Below, piece by piece: positions 47,759 to 57,444 of a stretch of DNA of 64,000 nucleotides. Below the pieces are notes generated by a model that was not told the origin of the DNA, did not search any database, and saw only the letters and a list, made by a program, of their open reading frames with translations. The translations under genes were made by a program, and so were the position numbers. How positions within the stretch are numbered: position 1 is the stretch's first letter; every line of letters starts with the position of its first letter. The stretch comes from Pseudomonas fluorescens (GTDB taxonomy: Bacteria; Pseudomonadota; Gammaproteobacteria; Pseudomonadales; Pseudomonadaceae): NCBI RefSeq assembly GCF_902497895.1, contig NZ_CABVHQ010000021.1, positions 1 to 64,000 of the forward strand. The letters are read 5' to 3'.

Positions 47759-48850
47759 CTATTCAGCCGAACTCCTCACACACGCATTATTAAGCGCCGT
47801 TTCAAATAATTTTGCAGAGTTCTCCCAAGAACTTGAAGCCACTGTTTGACATGCCCTCTCTGAAACCGCACGCCACCCCAGCTCGTCTAAAGTCAATAGC
47901 CGTTCAACACCACGGGCCAAGGCGACAGCATCATCAATATCGGCCAGCACGCCGTTCTTAAAGCAAGATATTGCTTCTAACGGCCAACCCGTACGCGTTG
48001 AAACTACCGGCGCCCTACATGCCATCGCTTCCATCGCCGTTAAATTAAAGCCTTCACTCCGGCTTGCTGCGAGCCAGACATCACATTGCGCATATAAATC
48101 TCGAATACGATCTTGATCGGGAGAAAGATAAAATTCAAAATTCGCTGGCAGCTTGAAAAAACCACTAGGAGGGGCATTTCCAAAGACTATAACTCGAAGT
48201 TTTGAAAATTTCTTCTCGAGCAAAGAAACTACCTGAAGCGCAACATCAAGCCCCTTAAATGGCGCTTCATGATATAAAAACCCGATGGTTGGGCAACGCT
48301 GTTTTCCCCTCGGCGCGGAAAAGAATTGCTGATGATCGACACTATTCCCCACCACGCTAACATCAGAGTCGCCATACTCCACGCTCATGACATCAGCCAA
48401 CCACTTCGAAATGGTTATCTTATGCAAAGGCATTTTATACGTCGCCATAACCCTATCCACCGGGCAATCAGGAAACACTTCATGCCCCTGCACAAAATAC
48501 ACTTTTACACCCTTGGCCTGACCTAGAGAACTCACCCACTCAGCCGTTTCCCACCAGGTTGCAATTACAACATCTGCATCTGGAACATCCGAATCCAAAA
48601 CAGGCCTGTATCTTTCTATCACCCGGTGATCAAGACCAAGACCATCTAAATGAGATGGACTTTTCTCGCTTATCGGCCACCCCTCACCCGTGATAAAACT
48701 TCTCATCTTCCTATGTAGCGGAACAGGAGATGCAGGCGGGGAAACGAGTGTCACATCATGCCCCATTTCAGACAATGCCTTAGCGTAAATTGCAACGACG
48801 CGAATCCCTCCAGACAGGCCCACCACCGGCAACACAAAAGTCACTTTCAT
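47759..48850 (-). CDS. Family 4 glycosyltransferase
   Basis: A 363-aa GT-B enzyme. FVLPVVGLSGGIRVVAIYAK at the N-terminus, YFVQGHEVFPDCP in the acceptor half, and EGFNLTAMEAMACRAPVVSTRTGW as the EX7E donor motif. Lower GC than the next gene. Gaps of about 90-120 bases on both sides may mark independent acquisition. Confidence 0.9.
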   Translation of the reverse strand: MKVTFVLPVVGLSGGIRVVAIYAKALSEMGHDVTLVSPPASPVPLHRKMRSFITGEGWPISEKSPSHLDGLGLDHRVIERYRPVLDSDVPDADVVIATWWETAEWVSSLGQAKGVKVYFVQGHEVFPDCPVDRVMATYKMPLHKITISKWLADVMSVEYGDSDVSVVGNSVDHQQFFSAPRGKQRCPTIGFLYHEAPFKGLDVALQVVSLLEKKFSKLRVIVFGNAPPSGFFKLPANFEFYLSPDQDRIRDLYAQCDVWLAASRSEGFNLTAMEAMACRAPVVSTRTGWPLEAISCFKNGVLADIDDAVALARGVERLLTLDELGWRAVSERACQTVASSSWENSAKLFETALNNACVRSSAE

Positions 48851-48969
48851 TAGACCACCTCCAAACTCCCTGAAAACAAGCCAACTACCTTGCTATCCAA
48901 CTACCTCCAGACGAACATCAAACAGGAAAAACCACTACTCCACCACACCAAGGCAGCCTCTCAAAAACA

Positions 48970-50415
48970 CTAACTTATATTATTATTCAAATGTTCAGCC
49001 AACCTCAGAGCCAACTGAAGGATAGGCATGGTGGGATTGCTGGCACCGCCTGTAGCAAAAACACTACTTCCAGCGACGTAAAGATTTTCAGTGCCGAACA
49101 CTTTGCAGTTTTCGTCGACCACCCCAAACTCGGGCGCAGTCGCCATCCGCGTGGTCCCCATATGATGAGCATGGGGACTCACTTTCAGTGGCAAAGAGAT
49201 GTCATACACGCTCTCATCCAACTTGACGAAGCCAAGCCCTGTTTCGGCAAAACGCTTTGCCACTTCGAGCCCTATGGCCTTAATGGTGTGCCTGTCCTCA
49301 GGGCTTAGTTCCCAATTGATGTTGACCTTGCCCATCCCTAATTCATCCCGTTCTTCGAGCAACGAGATGCGGCTTTTCTGGTTGGGAAACTGTTCAATCA
49401 ACGTGCCAATTACCCCATCCCCCGGACAATTGAACTTGGCAATAAAATCGATCTTATGCGCCCCGCCTATTTCACAGGTGAGATTCTCGAAAAAGCTCTT
49501 GATTGCGGCGGTTCGCCCATAGGTTTTCACTTCGGACACCAGCGAAGCAGACACATTCCCCTTACCTGACCAGTGCTCCTTCACAAATGCATCGGTAGTG
49601 AAGAACTGTCGAGGCTCTCTACTCTGCCCCTCACTCAGAATGAAGGTACCCATATCGATATTCAGGTGTTCCATGAAACAACGACCGACGAAACCATCCC
49701 TGCTTACGATACCGCCAGCTACCAGGGACTCACTGTTGAGCAGTTGCCTGGCATTCTCGATCGCGCCCGTCGCCAGAATGAAGTATTTTGCTCTGACTCT
49801 TTCTCGGAGCCGGTCGTAATCAGACACTACTACAGCCGCTATGCGGCCGGTCTTGTTATCAAACTCAAGATCGACGCAGTTGCAATTGATGAAGACATCA
49901 AGCCCCTCGGTCTCGCGAAGATCCTTGGCATATTTTTGTGCAAATCGCGTCGGCGGACTGAGCAAGAAACGATCAGCTTCAAATTCGCCGCCGCGCAAAG
50001 CAGCATTAATGGTCTTGAAGCCCGACTCCAGCGGAAGATCCAAAATATCCATGGCCCCCGGCAGATTACGCTCGATCTCGGAAAACGCTATGGGCCAACC
50101 GGGCAAGCTACCGGGAGGGGGCACGGTAAAGTCGGATGGCTCGAAGGGTCGGCAACGCCCGGCCCAGTGATTGGAGGTGCCGCCAAGAAAGCGCAAGCGC
50201 GTTGTCTCAACGTAGGCATTGAGGCCTGACGATGAGCACTTGTAGAGAGTTTGCGAGCGCTGCGAATATTCGTGCCCGCCCCCCTCGGCAAGCATCACGC
50301 GCCAACCATACCCGGCCAAACGCAACGCCAGCGTGATGCCGGCCGGCCCACCCCCTATGATGCAGAAGTCATATAGTTCGCGGAGCTCTTTCTGTGACTG
50401 GTAATCTTTTATCAT
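48970..50415 (-). CDS. GMC-family FAD oxidoreductase
   Basis: A 481-aa flavoprotein of the GMC superfamily. FAD-binding FCIIGGGPAGITLALRLAGY near the N-terminus, then FLGGTSNHWAGRCRPFEPSDF, and the C-terminal catalytic block HHMGTTRMATAPEFGVVDEN with SSVFATGGASNPT. The start at 50415 is used; the frame runs further into the small Tat gene upstream. It probably oxidises a sugar or alcohol. Its neighbour with a Tat signal suggests a periplasmic two-subunit enzyme in which the small subunit carries the folded GMC subunit out. Confidence 0.88.
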   Translation of the reverse strand: MIKDYQSQKELRELYDFCIIGGGPAGITLALRLAGYGWRVMLAEGGGHEYSQRSQTLYKCSSSGLNAYVETTRLRFLGGTSNHWAGRCRPFEPSDFTVPPPGSLPGWPIAFSEIERNLPGAMDILDLPLESGFKTINAALRGGEFEADRFLLSPPTRFAQKYAKDLRETEGLDVFINCNCVDLEFDNKTGRIAAVVVSDYDRLRERVRAKYFILATGAIENARQLLNSESLVAGGIVSRDGFVGRCFMEHLNIDMGTFILSEGQSREPRQFFTTDAFVKEHWSGKGNVSASLVSEVKTYGRTAAIKSFFENLTCEIGGAHKIDFIAKFNCPGDGVIGTLIEQFPNQKSRISLLEERDELGMGKVNINWELSPEDRHTIKAIGLEVAKRFAETGLGFVKLDESVYDISLPLKVSPHAHHMGTTRMATAPEFGVVDENCKVFGTENLYVAGSSVFATGGASNPTMPILQLALRLAEHLNNNIS

Positions 50416-50423
50416 GCTCGCGT

Positions 50424-50606
50424 TTACCGAAAATGCTGGGCAGGCAACACCCACCCATTGATAACAACAAACTCGGATTTAACAGCAGAAGGCCGGGCAA
50501 CGACTCTGGAAAATCCAAAGGTCAGCCCCCCCACACTCAATAGGGCGCACGCCCGGAGAAGGCCTCTGCGACCAATCAAAGAGGTATTCAAATCAAGTTC
50601 ACTCAC
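50424..50606 (-). CDS. Small twin-arginine signal protein paired with the GMC oxidoreductase
   Basis: A 60-aa protein. Start is GTG 50606 with GGAG nine bases upstream. The N-terminus is a Tat-type signal (SLIGRRGLLRACALLSVGG), followed by about 25 residues ending INGWVLPAQHF. The stop lies nine bases before the GMC start. Small Tat-signal subunits beside GMC dehydrogenases act as hitchhiker partners for export; this one is much shorter than known gamma subunits. Confidence 0.65.
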   Translation of the reverse strand: MSELDLNTSLIGRRGLLRACALLSVGGLTFGFSRVVARPSAVKSEFVVINGWVLPAQHFR

Positions 50607-50648
50607 GATTCAAAGCTCCACGACGTTGAACAAGAGACAGAGATCAAA

Positions 50649-52025
50649 TCAAAGCCATTTGGCAAGGCTCAACACTAACGCTCCACACAAAGCCCCTACC
50701 CCCAACATGGGCAGCACCACCAATTCACGCTTGATATCGAACAGACCCACTTGACAATTGACATACACAATCAGGACAAGCGTAGGAAGCGCATGCAGGG
50801 CAACCCCCCAAATCGCATAATTCACCCCGCCAATAGCCAGCAACAGAGGCACTAGCACCCATAACGAGATAATGCGAATAATGTTATCCATGGCTTGGTA
50901 CTTTGTTAGCCCCAAGGCCAGCCAAACTTGATGCGCCACCGTGAAACGTAATATGAAAAAAGAAAGTGAAAGAATGGCCATCATGGGTCCGGCAGCGGCA
51001 TAACGCTCATCGTACATCCAGCCAATGATGAGTGGACTGATGGTCAGGAACAGTCCGCAGACAAACAGCAAGGCAAGATCGACAATCAATCTAATGCGGT
51101 AATACAAAGCGCGGAGCCGCGCGGTGTCATTACTCCTTGCGGCCTCGCTGAAGGCCGGCAGGGCCACGGCCCCGGCCAACTTTTGCACTCCGGTTTGAAC
51201 AGCCCCCAGAATCAGTACGGCAATGGAGTAGACCCCCAGTTCGGTGGCCGACATGCTGCCGCCGAACCAGATGCGATCACCATACATGGCCAATACTCCC
51301 ACTGCCGAAGACAACAGTATCCAACGGCCGAAGACGACTAACTCTTTGAGCGCAGCGCGGTCCCACTGTAGACGGTTGGGCGGGCCCTGAAACCAGAGAT
51401 GCCCAAGAACAGTACCGACCATAGCCGAGACCAGACCTGCAGCCACCAGCGACCAGATAGACCTGGTGAAGTAACCGATGCCGAGCATCACCAGCAGGCC
51501 GGCAAGCTGGGCCGCAAACTCGGCGAGCACCACTTTCTTTTGCTGGAAAGCGCGAACTGCCACGTCGATTTTAGTCGACTGGAAACCATAGATGATCGCG
51601 GAGAAACCGGTAAAGGCCAACACGAGCGGCAACTCCGGTGCGGCATAGGTGGAACTGGCCGACCACAGATTGATGACTTGCGCAAACCAGGCGGAGCCCG
51701 CGATCAGAAGCGTCGAAGCAAAAAGGACAACGCCACGCAGGATCTGCACCGTCCAGGCAGTATTGAGAAACACCGGATCGTCGCCACGCGGGCTCTGGAT
51801 AATGTTCTGGCGCAAACCGACATCGGAAAGCAAGTGGAGAACCACCGAAACGGTGGTGGCGATGACCATGATGCCGAACATTTCCGGCATCAGCAGGCGG
51901 GCCATTATCAGGTTGCCGCCCAAGCGAATTGCTTGAGACGCAACAAGGGCACTCAGATTCCATGCCACAGCAAATATCGCTCGCCTGCGAAGGCTCAACG
52001 ATGGCGATAATTCAATTGAAGGCAT
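50649..52025 (-). CDS. wzx: Oligosaccharide flippase (Wzx/PST family)
   Basis: A 458-aa polytopic protein with 12-14 helices. The N-terminal region (AIRLGGNLIMARLLMPEMFGIMVIA) and LRQNIIQSP block are typical of lipopolysaccharide-type flippases. It should move lipid-linked repeat units to the periplasmic face. The inner ATG (52025) is chosen because AGGGG is eight bases upstream. First gene of the long minus-strand operon ending at 40911, and divergent from wzy. Confidence 0.92.
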   Translation of the reverse strand: MPSIELSPSLSLRRRAIFAVAWNLSALVASQAIRLGGNLIMARLLMPEMFGIMVIATTVSVVLHLLSDVGLRQNIIQSPRGDDPVFLNTAWTVQILRGVVLFASTLLIAGSAWFAQVINLWSASSTYAAPELPLVLAFTGFSAIIYGFQSTKIDVAVRAFQQKKVVLAEFAAQLAGLLVMLGIGYFTRSIWSLVAAGLVSAMVGTVLGHLWFQGPPNRLQWDRAALKELVVFGRWILLSSAVGVLAMYGDRIWFGGSMSATELGVYSIAVLILGAVQTGVQKLAGAVALPAFSEAARSNDTARLRALYYRIRLIVDLALLFVCGLFLTISPLIIGWMYDERYAAAGPMMAILSLSFFILRFTVAHQVWLALGLTKYQAMDNIIRIISLWVLVPLLLAIGGVNYAIWGVALHALPTLVLIVYVNCQVGLFDIKRELVVLPMLGVGALCGALVLSLAKWL

Positions 52026-52117
52026 AACATCGACCCCTGACTCCATGGCATGCAAGTGACTATAGCCTCAATTGGAAATGCCACTAGCCGTCACTCACCA
52101 ATGAATAAGAACAACCC

Positions 52118-53644
52118 ATGCCTGAGCACTTTCGCGCGTTAATCGTCATTCTGGTTCTTGCCGGCGTCGTTTTTGCCTTTGCACGCCGCCCAGCAGCAGA
52201 CCTGATCCCGTCCAGCGACTTCACTCGCCGCCGCGATCTGTGGTTCGCATTGACGCTACTGGCCTTTGTCTCGCACAGTTTCTGGGTGTATGCGGGCATT
52301 ACCGCTATCATTTTGACCGTCGCACGACAACGCGAACGCAACCCCATGGCGCTGTTTTTCCTTCTGCTGTTTCTCATCCCACCGGCCCCGGCGCAGATTC
52401 CCGGCTTCGGCCTGATGAACTATTTTTTTGCACTTGACCATATTCGCCTGCTCACATTGTGTGTGTTGTTACCGGTTTTTTTCACGCTATGCAGGCGAGC
52501 AAGCACACTGACGTTCGGACGCTCCTGGCCTGACAAACTGCTAGCGGCCTACCTCTTGCTGGCGAGCGTGCTTTACCTGCGCGAAACCACGCTGACCGAC
52601 ACTTTGCGCCAGACGCTCTACCTGTTCATCGACGTTTTTTTGCCTTACTACGTCGCCAGCCGGGCACTGAAGGAACTCAGCGACTTCAAGGACGCTCTGT
52701 TGGGCTTTGTACTCGCCGCCATGGTGCTGGCGCTTATTGGTCTCGTCGAATTTGCCCACCATTGGCTGCTGTACAGCGCGCTGATCAGCGCCCTGGGCAT
52801 GAACTGGGAAATGTCCGGCTACTTGAGCCGTGGTGGCTCACTACGCGCCAGCGTCACCACCGGCCAGGCAATTGCACTGGGTTACGTCATCAGCGTGGCC
52901 ATCGGCTTTTATCTGTTCCTGCGCGAGAGTGTACGCAGCCGACTGCAGCGACGCCTCGGCGCCCTCTTGCTGGCCGCCGGCCTGTTTGCACCGCTGTCGC
53001 GTGGCCCCTGGATCGGTGCTGCCACCATCATCGCCGTGTTCATCGCCACCGGCCGTAGCGCCTTCAAACGCCTGATACTGCTGGCGCTCGCCGGAGTGCT
53101 CGCCCTTCCCTTGCTGGCCATCGTGCCCGGCGGGCAAAAAGTGCTTGAGCTGCTGCCGTTCATCGGCACGCTGGAAACAGAGAACATCACGTACCGGCAG
53201 CGCTTGATTGACAATGCAGTGATCGTCATCCAGCGCAACCCCTGGCTGGGTTCTTTCGATTACCGCAACACGCCTGAAATGCAGTCCATGATTCAGGGCC
53301 AGGGCATCATCGATATCGTGAATACCTATATCGGCTTGGCGCTGAATATCGGCCTGATCGGATTGACGCTATTCGTGGGTTTTTTCGCCACTGTGCTGCT
53401 CGGCATCCGCACGGCGATGCGTTCGTTCCCCAACAAAGACGATGAGGCACGCCGACTCGGACGTGCGCTGTTCGCGACACTGGCCGGGATACTGGTGATC
53501 ATCTTTACCGTTAGCAGTATCACGGTAATCCCCGTGGTGTATTGGTCGGTGGCTGGACTGGGCGTGGCCTATGCTCAGATGGCGCGCAGGCTCAGGCACA
53601 CTGAGACTGCAAGCATTGCGAGTGTCAACCTTCAACCCCGGTAA
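52118..53644 (+). CDS. O-antigen ligase/polymerase (Wzy/WaaL) family protein
   Basis: A 508-aa membrane protein with about 12 helices and a large periplasmic loop. The family glycine/arginine features LRASVTTGQAIALGYVISVA and LSRGPWIGA, followed by NPWLGS, are those of the O-antigen ligase/polymerase domain. In this setting it most likely polymerises EPS repeat units. It is coupled to the hydrolase gene by a TAATG overlap. Confidence 0.9.
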   Translation: MPEHFRALIVILVLAGVVFAFARRPAADLIPSSDFTRRRDLWFALTLLAFVSHSFWVYAGITAIILTVARQRERNPMALFFLLLFLIPPAPAQIPGFGLMNYFFALDHIRLLTLCVLLPVFFTLCRRASTLTFGRSWPDKLLAAYLLLASVLYLRETTLTDTLRQTLYLFIDVFLPYYVASRALKELSDFKDALLGFVLAAMVLALIGLVEFAHHWLLYSALISALGMNWEMSGYLSRGGSLRASVTTGQAIALGYVISVAIGFYLFLRESVRSRLQRRLGALLLAAGLFAPLSRGPWIGAATIIAVFIATGRSAFKRLILLALAGVLALPLLAIVPGGQKVLELLPFIGTLETENITYRQRLIDNAVIVIQRNPWLGSFDYRNTPEMQSMIQGQGIIDIVNTYIGLALNIGLIGLTLFVGFFATVLLGIRTAMRSFPNKDDEARRLGRALFATLAGILVIIFTVSSITVIPVVYWSVAGLGVAYAQMARRLRHTETASIASVNLQPR

Positions 53645-56334
53645 TGCTCATGGCCACTTTTTTTCGCCGCACCCAGATGCTGCTCTTGGCTCTCCTGTCC
53701 CTTGCTATTTGGCCTTTTAGTACCTGGGCGTCGGACTGGGTCGCCAGCGTGGATGAGCACAGCGGCCTGCCAATGCTGGTGCGCGGCGGCAGCCCTGTAG
53801 TTTCTTCTTCATTCACCTTTTGGGGAAGCGACTGGGCGTGGACGCCTTTTCCGACCGCATTCAAAGTGAACACCCCCTATAGTTACTCCCTGACAGGCCA
53901 GAACAAACCGCTGGATTTCGACTTGACTGCGCAGGTTCAGAAGGAAGACCAGCAGAAGTTGACTTGGAACTTTGCCCTGGATGCACACAGCATGAAGCCG
54001 GGCGTGATGGGCGGGGGCATCGTTTTCAAGTTCGATCCTGCCCTTTTCGCTGGAGAAATGGGTGAGCCGGTTTTGCTACCCGACAACCGCGGCTGGTCGT
54101 GGGGGAATGCACAAGGGAGACGCCTCGAAATGCGTTTTGAGCCTGCACTGGCGAGAGTGTACTTTGAACCAGGTGATAGATCTGAAGTGCGTGCTTTTTT
54201 CTACAAAAACACGATCAAACCCGGCCGCCAAAATTTCAAAGCCACCTTGAGCGTGTCTGGCGATGTGGAGCTCGGCCCAACCACTACCGAGCGCTTCGGG
54301 CTGGTGGACCCGAAGAGCTGGCCGAGTGACAAGCTCGACTGGAATACTTCGCCGGTCGATCTGTCCTTTCTTAACGCTCACGAAAGACCAGCCGGCAAGC
54401 GCGGCTTCGTCAAAGCATCCGGCGAGCAATTGCTATTCGCGGACAACACCCCGGCGCGCTTCTGGGGCACCAACCTGACGTCCTATACGCTGTTCCGCAC
54501 GCCAGACGATGTCATCAAGCAGCAGGCGAAACGCCTGTCGGCACTCGGTTTCAATCTCGTACGACTGCACCACCATGACTCCCCATGGGTGAGCCCAAAC
54601 ATCTTTCGCGACAGCAACCTCACACATAACACCCAGCAACTAAGCCCGGATTCGCTGAAAAAAATTGACTGGTGGATCAAGTGCCTGAAAGACGAGGGCA
54701 TTTACGTATGGCTCGATATGCACGTCGAGCGAGCCCTCACTGCAAACGACAACATCTATGGCTTCGATGAAATGCCAAAAAATGACCATAACAACGCCGA
54801 CCTCAAGGGCTATGCGTATGTAAATATCACCATTCAGCAGGCGATGAAGCGCTTTACCGAAGCCTATTTGACCCATGTAAACACCTATACCGGCCTCGCC
54901 TATAAAGACGATCCGGCGATCGCCGCCGTACTGATCACCAACGAAAACGACGTCACCCAGCACTTTGGCAACGTCCTATTGCCAGACAAACAAGTGTCAA
55001 AGCACAACCAGGTCTACATGGCCGAGGCCGAGGCCTTTGCCAGACAGCACAATCTATCCACAAGCCAAACCTGGCGCTCTTGGGAGCCTGGCCCCGCCAA
55101 GCTGTTCCTTAACGATCTGGAGCGACGTTTCAACGTAGACATGATTCAGCACCTACGTAAATTAGGCGTGAGGGTACCCATCGCCACGACCAGTAGCTGG
55201 GGCGGCGATGGCCTAAGCTCCCTGCCGGCCCTTACCGCCGGCGACCTGATCGATGTCCATAGCTACGGGGGCCTTGGGCAGCTAGAGAAAAACCCGCTTA
55301 CCAGCGACGGTTTACTGAACTGGATTGCTGCCGGCCAAGTCGCAGGCAAACCCCTGACCGTCACCGAGTGGAACATTGAACCCTTTCCGACACCCGACCG
55401 CCACTCGCTGCCACTCTACATGGCCGGCACCGCCAGCCACCAAGGCTGGGATGCGCTGATGCAATATGCCTACAGCCAGGAGCCGCTAACCGGCGGATGG
55501 ATAAATGCCGACAACTGGCACGCCTATAACGACCCTGCAATGCTGGCCACCCTGCCTGCCGCCGCCTTGCTTTATCGCCGCGCAGACGTTCGCGAAGCAA
55601 ACACGACCTATGTCTTCGCGCCGACGCCAAGCACTCTATTCAACCAACTTATAACACCGGCCAACGCTGCTCTACTGCGCACAGCCATGGAGAAAGGCAA
55701 GCTGCAAATCGCCATGCCACAGACGCCGGAACTGCCTTGGTTGCAACAGGGCATTATCTCGAGCAATGCTCAGGTGTTTCAGGACCCTGACCAGTCGCTG
55801 CTGGACGCCAATGCCAGCGAGTCCACGACAGACACTGGAGAGCTAAAGCGCAACTGGAAACAAGGCATCTACACCATTGATACGCCGCACACCCAGGCAG
55901 CAACCGGCTGGATCGGCGGCGAGTCGATCAGTCTTGGCAACATCCAGGTTCAAGTGAAGACCGCCAATGCCAGTGTGGTGGTACAAAGTCTGGACGACGC
56001 GCCTGTCGGCCGATCGCAGGATTTACTGATTTCACTGGGCACCCGCGCCATCCCCAAAGACGACGACAAAATACCTTTTTATGTTGAGCCCCTCGAAGGC
56101 ACGCTAACAATCCAGGCACCGCAAGGCTTGACACTTTTCACCCACGGCACCCTTGCGCAAACGAAGAAGTTGCCCGCCACCTACCTGGATGGACGCTATA
56201 CGATCAAGTTCGACGGCTTGCAGGCGTCTAATTGGTTATTTTTGAAAAAAAGCGTCCCGCAAGCTACAGCCTCAGGCGACGGACAGCCAAGCCCCGCCCG
56301 TACAGCATCATCCAGCGCACCGGCGACTCAATAA
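53644..56334 (+). CDS. Secreted glycoside hydrolase, GH-A clan (GH5-like)
   Basis: An 896-aa protein with a signal peptide (about 1-29). An N-terminal beta-sandwich of about 260 residues precedes a TIM-barrel. The barrel carries NLVRLHHHDSPW, acid/base E434 in LITNENDV and nucleophile E575 in LTVTEWNIEP, the positions expected in clan GH-A. A C-terminal beta-domain and a Pro/Ala/Ser tail follow. It probably trims or releases the polysaccharide in the periplasm, as PslG does for Psl, though not the same family. The start overlaps the wzy stop. Confidence 0.85.
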   Translation: MLMATFFRRTQMLLLALLSLAIWPFSTWASDWVASVDEHSGLPMLVRGGSPVVSSSFTFWGSDWAWTPFPTAFKVNTPYSYSLTGQNKPLDFDLTAQVQKEDQQKLTWNFALDAHSMKPGVMGGGIVFKFDPALFAGEMGEPVLLPDNRGWSWGNAQGRRLEMRFEPALARVYFEPGDRSEVRAFFYKNTIKPGRQNFKATLSVSGDVELGPTTTERFGLVDPKSWPSDKLDWNTSPVDLSFLNAHERPAGKRGFVKASGEQLLFADNTPARFWGTNLTSYTLFRTPDDVIKQQAKRLSALGFNLVRLHHHDSPWVSPNIFRDSNLTHNTQQLSPDSLKKIDWWIKCLKDEGIYVWLDMHVERALTANDNIYGFDEMPKNDHNNADLKGYAYVNITIQQAMKRFTEAYLTHVNTYTGLAYKDDPAIAAVLITNENDVTQHFGNVLLPDKQVSKHNQVYMAEAEAFARQHNLSTSQTWRSWEPGPAKLFLNDLERRFNVDMIQHLRKLGVRVPIATTSSWGGDGLSSLPALTAGDLIDVHSYGGLGQLEKNPLTSDGLLNWIAAGQVAGKPLTVTEWNIEPFPTPDRHSLPLYMAGTASHQGWDALMQYAYSQEPLTGGWINADNWHAYNDPAMLATLPAAALLYRRADVREANTTYVFAPTPSTLFNQLITPANAALLRTAMEKGKLQIAMPQTPELPWLQQGIISSNAQVFQDPDQSLLDANASESTTDTGELKRNWKQGIYTIDTPHTQAATGWIGGESISLGNIQVQVKTANASVVVQSLDDAPVGRSQDLLISLGTRAIPKDDDKIPFYVEPLEGTLTIQAPQGLTLFTHGTLAQTKKLPATYLDGRYTIKFDGLQASNWLFLKKSVPQATASGDGQPSPARTASSSAPATQ

Positions 56335-56422
56335 CTAACCTGTCTTTTTTAAAATAATGGTCAAGCGGATACGCTGACGTTCCAATCTGCGCTTACACAG
56401 CAACAGTTTCCAGGAGAGCAGG

Positions 56423-57400
56423 ATGAATTTTTTGGTTGTTGGCGGCGCAGGCTATATCGGCTCGCACATGGTTAAGCAGTTACTGCATGCAGATCACGAA
56501 GTGGTGGTGGCAGACAACTTTTCCACAGGCCACCGCAGCGCAGTGCCGGGCGGGAGATTGGTCGAACTGGACATAGCCGACGCGCAAGCCTTGGACGTCT
56601 TGTTTGCCGCACAACACTTTGATGGCGTGTTCCACTTCGCCTCATTTATACAGGTGGGCGAGTCCGTGACTGAGCCTGCCAAGTATTACCAAAATAACGT
56701 GGCCGCCACCCTGACGCTGTTACAGGCCATGGTGCGTGCGGGAGTTAAAAACTTCATTTTTTCCTCGACCGCCGCCGTCTACGGTAACCCGGTGTATGTA
56801 CCGATCGACGAGGAGCATCCCAAGGCCGCGATTAATCCTTATGGTCGCAGCAAGTGGATGGTGGAGCAGATGCTTGAAGATTTCGACCGCGCATACGGGC
56901 TGAAATCGGTCTGCCTGCGCTACTTTAACGCCGCCGGAGCAGACCCTGAAGGACAGTTAGGTGAACGCCATGAACCGGAAACCCACTTGCTGCCCCTGAT
57001 CCTGCAAGCCGCCTCCGGTCGGCGTCCAACCATCACCGTCTATGGCCGTGATTACGACACGCCTGACGGCACTTGCGTTCGCGACTACGTCCACGTTGTC
57101 GATCTCGTTGCAGCTCACGCACTTGCCGTGGATTATCTACTGGCAGGCGGTGCAAGCACGGCGTTTAACCTCGGTAACGGGCAAGGATTCTCAGTACAGC
57201 ACGTGATAGACATCGCGCGCCGCGTGACCGGCCAGGATATCGCCGTCAGCGAAGCACCACGTCGCGCTGGCGATCCACCACGCCTTGTGGCCGATCCCCG
57301 CAGGGCCAACACATTACTTGGCTGGCAACCGCAATTCGGTTCACTTGAACAGATAGTGGCGCACGCCTGGAGTTGGGAGCAGAAGCACCCTTGGCACTGA
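56423..57400 (+). CDS. galE: UDP-glucose 4-epimerase
   Basis: A 325-aa extended SDR. GGAGYIGSH at the N-terminus, catalytic YGRSK (Y-x3-K), and AINPYGRSKWMVEQML; the sugar-binding part includes VCLRYFNAAGADPEG. It supplies UDP-galactose (or the GlcNAc epimer) for the EPS. AGGAGAGCAGG precedes the ATG. Third gene of the wzy-hydrolase-galE unit and convergent with the kinase gene. Confidence 0.95.
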   Translation: MNFLVVGGAGYIGSHMVKQLLHADHEVVVADNFSTGHRSAVPGGRLVELDIADAQALDVLFAAQHFDGVFHFASFIQVGESVTEPAKYYQNNVAATLTLLQAMVRAGVKNFIFSSTAAVYGNPVYVPIDEEHPKAAINPYGRSKWMVEQMLEDFDRAYGLKSVCLRYFNAAGADPEGQLGERHEPETHLLPLILQAASGRRPTITVYGRDYDTPDGTCVRDYVHVVDLVAAHALAVDYLLAGGASTAFNLGNGQGFSVQHVIDIARRVTGQDIAVSEAPRRAGDPPRLVADPRRANTLLGWQPQFGSLEQIVAHAWSWEQKHPWH

Positions 57401-57444
57401 AAATCGGCACCAGCGAATAACGCCGAGCGCCTAAGGGTGACGCT

